Under the pieces are notes generated by a model. That model searched no databases. It was not told the DNA's origin and saw only the letters and a program-made list of their open reading frames with translations. 64,000 bases of DNA from the NCBI GenBank assembly GCA_964035575.1, contig OZ037842.1, positions 310,001 through 374,000 of the forward strand, read 5' to 3'. Below are positions 41,540 to 51,423 of this stretch, one piece after another. The translations under genes were made by a program, and so were the position numbers. Within the stretch, counting starts at the first letter, position 1; every line of letters begins with the position of its first letter. This DNA is from Rhynchopus sp. YZ270_cl-10. Its lineage: Eukaryota; Euglenozoa; Diplonemea; Diplonemida; Diplonemidae.

Positions 41540-42296
41540 TGTGTCTGTGTTAATGGGTTACCCCCCTTTGTACCAAATGATACAAAAAAAATAAAAACTT
41601 CTTGTGTTGTGTAGTGCTGTAAAGAAGTTTTTTTGGGGGGGAAACTTAATGCACCAGAAGGCGGCGTAGGGTGTGGCGACAAGAAGGAGCGTTCCTTTTT
41701 CTTTTTCTTTTTCTCGGGAGGTCCCAGACCCAATTCTCAGGGGACACTTATATTTAGGGGGCATCTGCATTTAACCCCCCAGGGAAAAGAAGAAAAAAAA
41801 AGGTAAAAGAGAGAGAAAAAAATACCAGACCAGAAGACCCACAAAGATAAAATGAGGGGGGGGATGAAAGATGTGCTGCACGGATGGTGCATGTTTGAAT
41901 GTTAAAAAAAGAAGAGAAAAAAAAAACTCGACGGGAAAAAAGGAGGGGGCGTGAGTCGAGAAGAGGGTGTCATCTACCACTTTAATGAGGCGTCAAAGGG
42001 AAGGGGATCAGGCTTTGCGCTAACTTTTGGAACTATTTTTTTTTTTTTTTTGAAAAATCGTGTTTCGGGACCAAAAACGCCCCTCGAACATCAGGGGGGG
42101 TGAAAAAACAGTGGTTTGTGTCATTTCCGAGCCAATCCCGGGCTGTGGGGGATATACGGAAAAATGGACAGAAGCTGTGCCGTTGCATGGTGTTATTGAT
42201 GGCAAAGTTCGCCTCTCGTTTCGATGCTCTTCCCCCTCACACTACGACTGAAAGGGGGGACACTTTTTGCATCTGACAAATCATATTGTTTTTGTT

Positions 42297-42340
42297 GAAG
42301 AATTATTGGAATAGTGTAGTTGCCACTTTGTGCAAAGCTA
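42297..42340 (+). repeat. R6-variant repeat, short
   Basis: GAATTATTGGAATAGTGTAG, TTGCCACTTTGTGCAAAGC. It shares its left half with R6 and with a similar short copy at 17695-17735. Confidence 0.5.
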
Positions 42341-43412
42341 CACTTTTTTTTTTACTTGTTACTAGCCCTGGCGGCACGTGTTGTTCTGTGTGGGCTAGCC
42401 GGGTCTTGCGATCCGACTGGTGCCTCTTTTACTCGTTGAGCGGGTTGACACATTATGTGAGCACCTCCCCTCCCTTTTGTTGAAAACTTAGTAGGAGTGA
42501 GGAGCATGATATGACCTCACTTTTTGTAGTCTCAACAAAATCATCGATAAATTTAAAAAAGAGTGGTTGAAACATGCTAAAACGCAAGCTAGGACGAGTT
42601 TATGCAAAAGGGTTTAAAAAAAAAAATTGAAAACAGACAGACTGTTCTGCAAACAACAAAATAGAAGAAATTTTTGTTGTAACAGACAATCACCCACCGA
42701 GGCAGGGTCTGCTATTTATTTTTTTGCCCTATTAATTTATCTTTTTTTGTTGCTATAAAACGGACCCAGGATTCATGACAGTGTGTATTGAGTACGGGTT
42801 TTTTTCTGAAAGGAATAATTTTTCACCTCTGAGCAATACCAATGCGCTTGCTTGTTGCAAACGAAAACTAAACTCATCTGGGGTAACGAAGGGGGTAGGT
42901 GTTGAAAAAAAAAAAATTACCTTCCACGGATCCACACGCAAATTGAGCGAGATTTAATAAGAAAAGAACACCACTACATTTTTTGTTAGTGAACAAAAAA
43001 AAAAAATGGGTCTTTTCCTGCATCAAGATACCTTCTGTTGACAAAACAAAGCAGGCCTAATGCTAACTTTGGGGGAGGGGGGAAAAAAGCGAACCGACGG
43101 AAAAAAAAAAAAAACGAAAAAAAAATTTTCCCTCCGGGAAGGGGTCCAGGGTTTTCGCTTATCTTCATGAAAAAAATTTTTCCCCAAAATCGTGAAGATA
43201 TGTCCAAAAAGGGGTCAAAAAAAATTTTTTCGCGCTCCGCGCGAAAGGTCCGTTCATTTCGCGTAAATACGTGATGACGTGGGATGGTAACGTACATCAA
43301 GAACCAAACCAACCCTTTTCTCACGTTTTTCCACGTCAAGCCCTCGCATTAGGTTCTCTCTAGTGAACGAAACCTTCCCTCAGGACAAGAAGAAACGGCG
43401 GTTGATATCAAA

Positions 43413-43552
43413 ACTTTCTGGCGAAGCCACGGTACGCAACATTTCAAAATTTGTGACCTAAAACCGAACATTTTTACAGCCAAACTATGGTAGAGGTCTG
43501 TGGGCTGCCAGTTTTTGAGCTGCGCCGCAGGCGCACGGTAGGCTACTTTTTT
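43413..43552 (+). repeat. R5 repeat, complete copy
   Basis: CTTTCTGGCGAAGCCACGGT to GCCGCAGGCGCACGGTAGGC. Unlike the other complete copies, no CAGGG-ended element could be closed around it, although a CAGGG lies at 43149. Confidence 0.75.
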
Positions 43553-43866
43553 AATGCCGGCAAGGGGGGTGCATCATTGAGTCCCTGAAACAAGTCTCCA
43601 TCGTCACCGCCACCGCCATCGCAATCGCCATATTCGCTTTCCTCTTTAACATCAACAGATGCAACACTGCTCTCTGTATCTTCAGAGATCAGAACTTCTC
43701 CAACACTCGATGTCTCGTCGACTGACAGACCCTCCTCCTCCTCGAACCCAGTGGTGGGGCCGCAGTATGCACTGCTGTGTCCTTCTTTTAATCTCCTTTC
43801 CTCCTGAAGATGCGGGCGCAGGTGCCCACATCTCCAGGACCAAGGTACCCACGGCATACCACAGGC
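43543..43866 (-). pseudogene. acidic C-terminal coding remnant
   Basis: The frame ending at TAG 43543 reads a Cys/His stretch (RCGHLRPHLQEERRLKEG), then a long acidic Ser/Glu-rich tail (SVDETSSVGEVLISEDTE, then VKEESEYGDCDGGGGDDG), and stops inside the R5 repeat. The composition is protein-like, but no ATG, upstream exon or domain is clear. Most likely a gene fragment carried by a mobile element, comparable to 35992-36205. Confidence 0.3.
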
Positions 43867-44169
43867 AGAGAACCCCCCATCCCAAAAAACCCCCATTTTT
43901 AAGGGTGAACCGACGAACCAACGGATAAATAAAAAAAATAATGAATAAAAGTGAACCGACGAACCAACGGTTAGCATTAGGCCTGAAACAAAGTATAAAA
44001 AGAAAGAAATAAAAAGAAAATGCTCTTAGTCCCCTACCCTGACCCCCCAATTCCCTGCACACTGATTTACCCACTCGTTGTTTTAATATTTTTTTCGTTA
44101 GTATAACACAAATAAGTGAAGCTGCAATGCACCTCCTCGCAAGCATTGCAAAAAATAAAATAAAATATA

Positions 44170-44289
44170 AAGTTGACTTGAAATACAAAGCCCTCTCGTG
44201 AACAGTGTACCTTGGTACAAATGACCGGCTGTACCGGGGGTGGACACCCAACCATGCAGTCCTACATCCATTTCATGGTTTACATCTGC
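44170..44289 (+). repeat. R2 structured repeat, best full-length copy
   Basis: Order of blocks: AAGTTGACTTGAAATACAAA, GCCCTCTCGTGAACA, GTGTACCTTGGTACAAATGA, CCGGCTGTACCGG, GGGTGGACACCC, AACCATGCAGTCCTACATCC, ATTTCATGGTTTACATCTG. Three nested hairpins (TGTACC/GGTACA, CCGG/CCGG, GGGTG/CACCC) suggest a folded RNA or DNA. Not recognised as tRNA, 5S or snRNA; no clear pol III boxes. Confidence 0.85.
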
Positions 44290-44345
44290 ATAAAAAAGGG
44301 TTTGGAAGGTCGTTCTGAAAAAAAGACAGGGGTGATGAAAAAGTG

Positions 44346-44430
44346 CGCTTTATATCACTGTGTGATACTCTATATCACTCACCAGCCATTCTCCATAGAA
44401 AATGTGTTATCTAAAGTGTGATATAAAGCC
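44346..44430. repeat. small inverted-repeat segment
   Basis: GCTTTATATCAC (44347-44358) is inverted at 44418-44429, with two further TATATCAC motifs inside. Possibly a MITE; no target duplication identified. Confidence 0.4.
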
Positions 44431-44641
44431 AATTATATATCGCTGTAAAAATAAGGTAAAATACGCAAAAACGCACGTGAACTTTATTTCACAGTTAGAA
44501 AAGAGGAAAGCCTCTTCGTGCACACACCCCCAAGAAACATTGTATGGAAGGAAGACACATCTGATTAAAAAAAATAAGTCTGGAAAGATGCAGCCTCTGA
44601 TGCCACCATTTTTTCTTCAGATAGCATGGTGGCCAATAATA

Positions 44642-44739
44642 CCGGATTCGTACAAAATTATCGACCGTAAAAAAGGTCGAACTTCCAGAAAAATCCAAGG
44701 TCGAACATTTTTACGGTGGATAATTTGTACGAATGCGGT
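44642..44739. mobile_element. 98-bp MITE flanked by TA (Tc1/mariner type)
   Basis: Arms CCGGATTCGTACAAAATTAT and its near-perfect inverse, followed inward by ACCGTAAAAA/TTTTTACGGT, form one long hairpin. TA lies directly outside each end (44640-44641 and 44740-44741). Confidence 0.7.
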
Positions 44740-45538
44740 AATACGAAACACGTAACCACGCACATCGACTTTTAACCATCTGTGACGCACTTTGCGATGA
44801 TCACAGCATACCCTAACCGATGCGTTTATAACAGAGTGCGCTGCATTTGTGTTCAGCACTGCTGAGGGGGAACGCAACCAGACTAACTCTTCCTGCTTTT
44901 TTTTTTTGAAAGAAACAACTGAGTTACTCTGAGCTTTCAGGGTGTGATACCCACCCGAACATTAGAGAAAAAGCAAACCATTTGCAAAACTGTATCTTAA
45001 ACTGCGCTAAAACTGCAGAGAGGTTCCTCTGCAAACCCAAAGAGGTACGGTTTCCCTTTCTCCTTCTCTCGGGAACACAAAAAAATAACACATTCAATCA
45101 TGATTCACGTTTTATTAAAACCCTTTTTTGTAAGCGAAGACAGTGCGCATCACCCTCAGTTATTTTGCCTACCCAAGGAATCTGCACATTTTGCGTGCAT
45201 AAAAACTTTAGTAAAAAACAAATGACGTGCATTTCACTTCAAACATTGCACCACAATGCAGATGCAGGCGAACAATAAACTGCTTCCTTTCCAAGGGGAG
45301 ATGACCTTAATGGGTAAACTATATGCAGAATTCTCGATGAAGCGCATACGTCTTTGGTAGACTAGACTTTGGGTTGATGTGACAAATCACAAAAAAAAGA
45401 CAATACGGACGACAAAAAAAACAGAACGAAAAAGGGGGGACATAGCTAGAGGTAGAGTAGAGGGACATCAAGATTTTGAGTGGGTTTGGGGTAAGGGGTT
45501 TGGGGGGCTGTGGGGGAAACATAATTGAAGAGTGTGCT

Positions 45539-45574
45539 AAGATGAGCCTTGGCCTCGCAGTGCTTTGGTCCACC
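45539..45574 (+). repeat. HpA-type hairpin with a different stem
   Basis: TAAGATGAGCCTTGGCCTCG then CAGTGCTTTGGTCCACCTAG. Inner pairing is CCTTGG or CCAAAG type rather than CTAAGC. Confidence 0.45.
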
Positions 45575-45616
45575 TAGCTGTAAAAGGAACGACAACCCTA
45601 TAAAACCCAACAAAAT

Positions 45617-45996
45617 AATGGCTTTTGCCTCTCTTTTTAAAGAGGGCAGTCGTGTGGGAAAATAGCAACTCTAATATGATGCCCCGGGAGGGGTCGATAT
45701 TGACAGGTCGCTGACACAGGGACTTTATACACACCCCCCCTGATATTGACAGGTCGCCGACAGGTCGTGGCACGTCGCTGACAGGTCGTTGACCGACTTC
45801 CGAAAGCACCATAAGTAAAAGCTTTTTTGTTTTGATTATAGACGACAGAAAGTCGCCGATTTTTTAATGAGAGTTGCTATTTTTGCATAAGTAAAAGGAA
45901 AAAAGGGGGTTTTGTTGATTGCTCAATGCCCCTGTTGGAAGGGGGGTGAATTGGGGTATCTAAGGAAACTATTTCTCCTTTAAGCTGCGCTTTGTA
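45617..45996 (+). repeat. R4 repeat interrupted by about 200 bp
   Basis: Left part GGCTTTTGCCTCTCTTTTTA (from 45619) and right part GTTGATTGCTCAATGCCCCT to CTTTAAGCTGCGCTTT match 15371-15535. They are separated by the GACAGGTCG-containing insert. Confidence 0.6.
45690..45795. repeat. iteron-like GACAGGTCG repeats
   Basis: GACAGGTCG occurs four times (two preceded by GATATT), with degenerate GCACGTCG and GTTGACCGAC units between, all in about 100 bases. They sit inside the interrupted R4 repeat. Function unknown; could be a protein-binding array or a small insertion. Confidence 0.6.
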
Positions 45997-47310
45997 GGTA
46001 TTTCTTGATTTGAACATTAGATTTCCCATATTGTGTTTTTCGAGGTTTCCCACAAAACGCAGATGATGGGGGGGGTAGGGGGCACAGCGCTTAAGGAAAT
46101 CCTTAAGGACCCTCTGTAACGCTCGTGTTTTTTCAAGAATTTTTTGAAAAAAAGTCATAAAACCCGCCAAGGTGGGTCTACCTGGTCCCAAAGTGGCCTA
46201 AAATTCGTCGATTCTGCCCAATGAAACACCAAACAACCAAAACTGAGCGTTTATTTTCGGGAAAATTTCACTTTTTTTCGAAAAAACGGCTCCGAAAATA
46301 GTAAGATTTTAGTAAGATTTCCTTTAGGAATGTAACGCTTTCAAAAAAATGGATCCGGGAGCACAGTTTTTCTTCTAAGGTGCCGAAAACCACCCCACGT
46401 CCCCTCCGGTGAGGTCCGGCAGTGGAAATATGTAGGTTTCGAAGCTTTTGGGCGTCCAGATTGGGGCCCGAGCGTGTATTTGAGTGGATGAGACAGAAAA
46501 GGGGGCAGTTTTTACCTCGTTTTTTAGCCCTTTTCGTTACCCCAAAACCCAAAAATCGCCTACAAAACGTCCATAGAAGGCACCAATACCCCCGGGGTTG
46601 ATCTTAGATACCTTATGGGGGTTGAAAAATCGTATTTACAACCATTTTCTGGTCGATTTTGGTGCCCGGAGGTCCAAATAGAAGGTGTGTAACGCTTTGG
46701 TAACGCTTTCTCCTCCCCGGCTAAAATGTGGTTTTTGTGTATAAAAAAAATTCAATATTTTCAGCGAAGACATTGAAAAAACTGGACTTTTGGCCCCAAA
46801 ACCCCCCGGAAATCACTCTGTGCACACATCTGACTGGAAAAAACCACTTTTCCTCTTGTTTTGGACTATTTTAAATTTTTGAATTTTTTGATACATCGCC
46901 CTGTATCAAGTCCCCTCTGAAAAAGGGGGAAATTGGGTGAAAACGTGACAAAAAGTGTCAAAAAATCGGGGGGGAAAGTGCCAAAAGGCATCAAAAAGTA
47001 AGAAATAGTCCCACAAATGTGTTTTCTGGGGTGGTTTTGTGTTTTCGGATATTTTTTTTACACTTTTTCATGATTTTTTGTTGAGTGTTACAGAAAAAAG
47101 GGCCTCGCCGTGCTCCCTAGATGGGGGGGGAGAGGAGGGAAGGTTGGTAGGGAGGAGATGAGTTAAAGGATACTGCGTGGCGCATCTCACAGCTGGCCAG
47201 CATGCTTCTCTCAGTAACTATGATGCATCCTTCTTCCTTTTTTATTGGGAACGATACCTCCCCTTACCTTAGGTAACTCTAAAAAAACGTCAGAAAACTT
47301 TTGCGAGACG

Positions 47311-47340
47311 TAGATGTTTCATGTGTACAACACACATCTG
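47311..47340 (+). repeat. HpB hairpin copy
   Basis: TAGATGTTTCATGTGTACAA then CACACATCTG. GATG/CATC and TGTG/CACA are paired. Confidence 0.5.
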
Positions 47341-47370
47341 AAAAGTTGCTCAGAACCTTACAAAAAAGTG

Positions 47371-47470
47371 GAGTTGAAATACAAAGCCCTCTCGTGAACA
47401 GTGTACCTTCGTACAATGACCGGGTGACACCCAATCATGCAGTCCTACATCCATTTCGTGGTTTACATCT
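47371..47470 (+). repeat. R2 structured repeat with internal deletion
   Basis: GTTGAAATACAAAGCCCTCT, CGTGAACAGTGTACCTTCGT, ACAATGACCGGGTGACACCC, AATCATGCAGTCCTACATCC, ATTTCGTGGTTTACATCT. The CTGTACCGGG block is missing. Confidence 0.75.
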
Positions 47471-47891
47471 AACAAAAAGAACACCACCCCCAGTACCCAC
47501 CCCATTTTCCATCCCTTATCCTGGCAAAAAGCCGGATCATTTTTTAATTGGAAATCATTATGATTCATATCCAAAAAAAAGGGGGGTCACCTGTTCATGT
47601 TAATCTTACTCTGGCGATCAACGCTTTGAACAGTGTATTCTATGAGAGTTTACACATGAGTGTGATCAAAAACGAAAAGTCGCCATCATAAATATTTCAT
47701 AAAAGACCCTTTGAAAATTTGCGTCAAATTAACGTCAAGAGAAGTTTGACTTACAAAAATACATAAAAAAAGCCCTCTCATGACAGTGCCTTCAAAGTTC
47801 GGTAAGTTTATGCATGATCATCGCCTTTAAACCCGCGGGTTAGAGGGGAAAAAAAACACAGGGCTTTTTTGTTAGAATAAGAAGAAAAATA

Positions 47892-47920
47892 TAAGATGCA
47901 CCTTACTGTGCCTATTCGCC
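47892..47920 (+). repeat. HpA-type hairpin, diverged copy
   Basis: TATAAGATGCACCTTACTGTG then CCTATTCGCC; left border conserved. Confidence 0.3.
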
Positions 47921-48256
47921 AAAGAAATGTTTGTGCAAATAGGTGTACCGCCGACAAAAAAATCTGATCTATGGGGAAAGTCAACATGATTAGCCAAAAA
48001 ACTACCCCAACAAAAAAACCCCCCCCCAACCCCAGGTGAAGAAAGAACCCTTTCAAAAAGAACGCCCAAAAAGATACCCTCCGAGGGGTTATCTTCTAAA
48101 AGGGGTAAAAAAAAGTGCACAGAAACGTGATAACGCTGGAAAGGAAGAACCACTAATAAACTAATGTGCCGCTGGTGCACAATATGCATACACCTCGGGG
48201 AGTGGGAACACACACACACTGTTTGAATAAAAAAAAAGAGAAAATAGTTGTTTCCA

Positions 48257-48287
48257 GATGATCCCAAGCCTTCTACTGAGTCATCTA
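48257..48287 (+). repeat. HpA hairpin copy
   Basis: AGATGATCCCAAGCCTTCTA then CTGAGTCATCT. AGATGA/TCATCT is perfect; inner CCCAAG opposite CTGAG is weaker. Confidence 0.5.
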
Positions 48288-48629
48288 ACAAATCAAAAAT
48301 CGAAATGAAGGGTTGCCGGAAAAAGGCCAGAGACCAAAAAATGACAAAAAAAGGGGGAATATTGGTACTTTGTTACAAAAAAAACAAAAAAACAAAAAAA
48401 AATATGCGCAAATAAGGGGGCTAGCCGTTAGTGGCGAAGAAGGACACAGGATAAGGGGACCTCTACCCAAAAAGGGAATTCCCCTTAAACGCCCAGTTCC
48501 ATTCTCTTACTACAGACGTAGTCGCCCCTTGCAATCTCAGGGAACTGAACCCCGTTCGATTCGATGCTGGACGAACCCTTTTTTGCACACCTTTTAAGAA
48601 AATTCGGGGGAAAAAAAAGAAAAGTTTAT

Positions 48630-48664
48630 AAGATGATCCTAAGCCTCTCGTGCTTAGTCACCTT
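48630..48664 (+). repeat. HpA hairpin, near-consensus copy
   Basis: TATAAGATGATCCTAAGC, loop CTCTCGT, GCTTAGTCACCTT, A-run. It lies just beyond the 3' end of the RING gene. Confidence 0.75.
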
Positions 48665-48789
48665 AAAAAAAACTCTCAGTCACACAGACTATTTTCTAAA
48701 AGGGTTGGTTTTTGTACTGAATTTTCTATGATACCTTGAACCAAACCACCTCCCCCCCTCCCTTTTCCACATAACCTGCACAACACAGC

Positions 48790-50172
48790 TCACCTGGAGC
48801 CAGGGAGGATGGTGGACATGCTTCTTGGGTTTGCACCTTCCTTCAAGGATGGGACCATCACTTTTGCGCGACAGATCGGACATCCGGGGATTTTCGAGCG
48901 TGAGAGCTGTGTTTTGTGTGTTGCAAAATATGCCCCCAAAAAACCCCCCCTACATACGGAATGTTGGACGTATTGCTGCATGCACGCCAGTCTCAGTCGG
49001 TGTCCACATTGCAGTCTGACGCACGATGTTTCGTTCAGTTCTTCCAAACAGACAGGGCAAGAGCCGTCCTGTCCATCTGAGTCTGAAGACTTAGGGACAA
49101 GGGAGGTGTGTTCTGTGGGCTCAGAGTCGTCTGGAACAGGGACCTCGCCGCCTTCTTGGTTCTTTTGTTCTTGCTTCTTTTTCTTTTCTTCTTCTTGGTG
49201 GTCTTTGTCGTTTGCGTGCAGCTTTTTGAGCAGCTCTGCGTATTCGTCCTTCAGCTTTTCGATGTTTTTGTCCTCAAGCTCGTCTCCACCACTGGAGTAA
49301 GCAGACTGGAACTGACGCACCCGAGAGCGCACAACCCACACTAGCAAGCTTGTTAGGAGAAGCAGGACAGCAGCCACCCCACAGGCCCACCAGGGGAAGA
49401 GCTGCGTGAACTGGTCCCAGTCGTAGCCGTTTGCGTCGATGCAGCAGTCGTCTAATGTATACACACTGCAATTTAAAGGGTAGACAGGGAGACCAACAAA
49501 AGAGGGAATTTCAGTACGGTGGGGATCGGTACTGTTCAGTGGCAAATCACCGGAGGGTTTCAAAAAAGGCGAAACCCCACTCTTTTTTTACAAACTCTAC
49601 CAAAAAGGGACATACCATCCATCAGAGGGTGCTTCTGTGCATGCTATCTTCGTCTCGTAGAGACATCCAGTTGGTACCAGGAACACATTCACGGGACACT
49701 GTTTGTTTGTGTATATTTTTTTTTGAAGACTTCGCAAAACACCGCAAAGGGGGTTCATTTGGTAGTGTTTTTCAAAGCAATCTTAGCATACCCTATCAGA
49801 CTGTGGGCCACTGATGACGGGGGTGGCGGAGCAGAAGCAGGCTGATCCGTTGTGGGGGCTGCTGGTGACGAAGGCGGTGACGTTGAGGGATCCGAGGGGG
49901 AGGGCGGGGGCGTCTTCACGCTCGAAGAAGTAGTCGAAGCATTCGCCCACACACTCTGCGCTGGTGATGTCGGAGGCCACGGCAGCAGCGCCGGACGGCA
50001 CCTCCTCGATGCACCCCTGCGAGTACAAGGCGCTATGGCTCTCCACCCAGCTCCCATACTTGATAGTACATCTCAGCTCCGGCACGGTCCACGGCCCCGT
50101 AGGCAGCCACTTCCCTTCAACTGCAAAACACCCCACCAAAACCGCAATGCACTGAAGCCGACATATCCCCAT
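48790..50172 (-). CDS. single-pass membrane RING-finger protein, probable E3 ubiquitin ligase (three exons)
   Basis: Exons 50172-49792, 49698-49616 and 49465-48790 join to 379 residues. Intron 1 (GTATGC...AACAG) is phase 0 and intron 2 (GTATGT...TGCAG) is phase 2. The 83-base middle exon keeps frame and adds a Cys-rich stretch (CPVNVFLVPTGC, then IACTEAPSDG). A signal peptide (about 1-20) starts a Cys-rich luminal domain with NxT and NxS sites. A membrane segment follows (VAAVLLLLTSLLVWVV, about 190-206), then a Lys/Glu coiled coil and a RING finger near the C-terminus (CPVCLEEL, CGHRLRLAC, CPIC). The layout resembles PA-TM-RING ligases, though a PA fold is not evident. It likely ubiquitinates endosomal or secretory cargo. 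Unspliced, the two halves would look like separate genes. Confidence 0.88.
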
Positions 50173-50253
50173 TGTTGATACGCTGAGTGTAAACCTCCTG
50201 GGAGATGTTCAAAATGTTAGAGTGGGAGGGAGGGGAGGAGGAGGGGAAGTATG

Positions 50254-50871
50254 CAGGGTTGTTTCTAGGGGGGTCGGGGGGGTCAATTTGACCCCCCCCG
50301 GGGGGTCAATTTTACCCCCAGAATCTGGCACGGTGCGCTGGTCAGCCTCATCCCCCTGTAAAAAATTACATATTTTCCCCCGAACTGTTTCCACCCACCA
50401 CCAGTGTTGGCACTGGTGAAGAGCGACAACACCCGCACCGACTACACTACGTGGAACGGTGATGGGAGTGAGAAAAAAGATTTGGCGAAAAGAATAAAAG
50501 TAGCGTACCGTGCGCCTGCGGCGCAAGCTTACATCACACCCTTCCCATGACATAGTTTGGCTGTAAAATAGTGCAATTTTAAGCGCAAATTTTGAAATGT
50601 TGCGTACCGTGGCTTCGCCAGGAACCTTTGGGTGCCATGGCCACCGTTTCTTTACCTGTTTCATACCCTCACAGAAGCTACATATCACCATGATATTCTG
50701 AAGCTTTGGGGTATGGGGTTTTCTCGATGAGATCGAGGCTTCGTCGAGAACGCTCGGAATACACCCAAAAACCCTTGAAAGACCATTTTTTCCCGGCGGA
50801 AAAAAAATTTTTTTGGGAAAAAAATTGACCCCCCCCCGAGAAAAAAAAACGAGATCCTAGAAACAACCCTG
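50254..50871. mobile_element. non-autonomous hAT-like element with perfect 8-bp target duplication
   Basis: The inverted ends CAGGGTTGTTTCTAGG (one mismatch) lie at 50254 and 50871. GAAGTATG directly flanks both (50246-50253 and 50872-50879). Interior: GGGGGGTCAATTTGACCCCC palindromes near the left end, an inverted R5 copy at 50493-50627, no transposase. It sits only about 80 bases upstream of the RING gene ATG and so could alter its leader. Confidence 0.9.
50493..50627 (-). repeat. R5 repeat, complete inverted copy
   Basis: In the reverse direction it reads CTGGCGAAGCCACGGTACGC to GCCGCAGGCGCACGGTACGC, matching 7352-7484. It lies inside the hAT-like element 50254-50871. Confidence 0.8.
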
Positions 50872-51110
50872 GAAGTATGACAAAAACTAGACGATATCAT
50901 CCGCCAACTGATGTTGATAACAATAAAAATATAACAGTGTTTTTCGTTGAACGCAGCCAAATAGGGGTAAAAATCTGTTTGGCGCAAGGTGAAAGGAATC
51001 AAGGGGAAATACTGTTATACAAGATCTGAACGTTGGCTTTCTTTTTGTCTAGTTTCTTAATACACTACGTGTTTGGAACAAAAAAAAAAAATGAACATTT
51101 TTTTTGAAAA

Positions 51111-51277
51111 CTTTTTTTTACCATTCCGTTGAGGGAACGGGGTATGTGCGTCCCTGGAAGCTTCAAGAAAATGGAGTCGGCGGGCTGAACAACAAAAAAG
51201 TATATAAAAAAAGGTGGAACAAAAGAGAAGTTGAAAATGTGCAAAACGCCTCCGTTTACCGGAGGACGCAGGCACGG
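51111..51277 (+). repeat. R7 followed by R3 repeat
   Basis: R7 (51111-51187): TTTACCATTCCGTTGAGGGA to AATGGAGTCGGCGGGCTG, matching 34492-34568. R3 (51227-51277): AAGTTGAAAATGTGCAAAAC, GCCTCC, loop GTTTACC, GGAGGACGCAGGCACGG. This R3 has the longest perfect inner stem (GCCTCC/GGAGGA). Confidence 0.7.
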
Positions 51278-51423
51278 AACAAATAATAAAATATAAAATC
51301 ACGAAGGTTGTTTTTTCGCTTTCACACGGACACAGTTGTGTGAAGCGCACTCGAACATAATACTGGGTACCTCTTTTGTTTGGTACAGTTGTTAACGTTG
51401 TTTTGCAAGCATCAGTCTGATCT

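Larger units (their letters stand above)
41540..48785. other. 7.2-kb gene-free block
   Basis: No complete gene was found. Contents: an R5 copy and a coding remnant (43413-43866), R2 copies at 44170 and 47371, and two small inverted-repeat elements near 44.4-44.7 kb. It also has an R4 copy interrupted by GACAGGTCG repeats, several hairpins and a featureless stretch at about 46000-47100 with scattered GTAACGCTTT motifs. Confidence 0.7.

Noticed and set aside
48790-49563. RING protein as a separate gene starting at the first ATG of its own frame
   Set aside because: That start lacks a signal peptide and lies inside an intron; splicing to the upstream exons gives a complete membrane protein.
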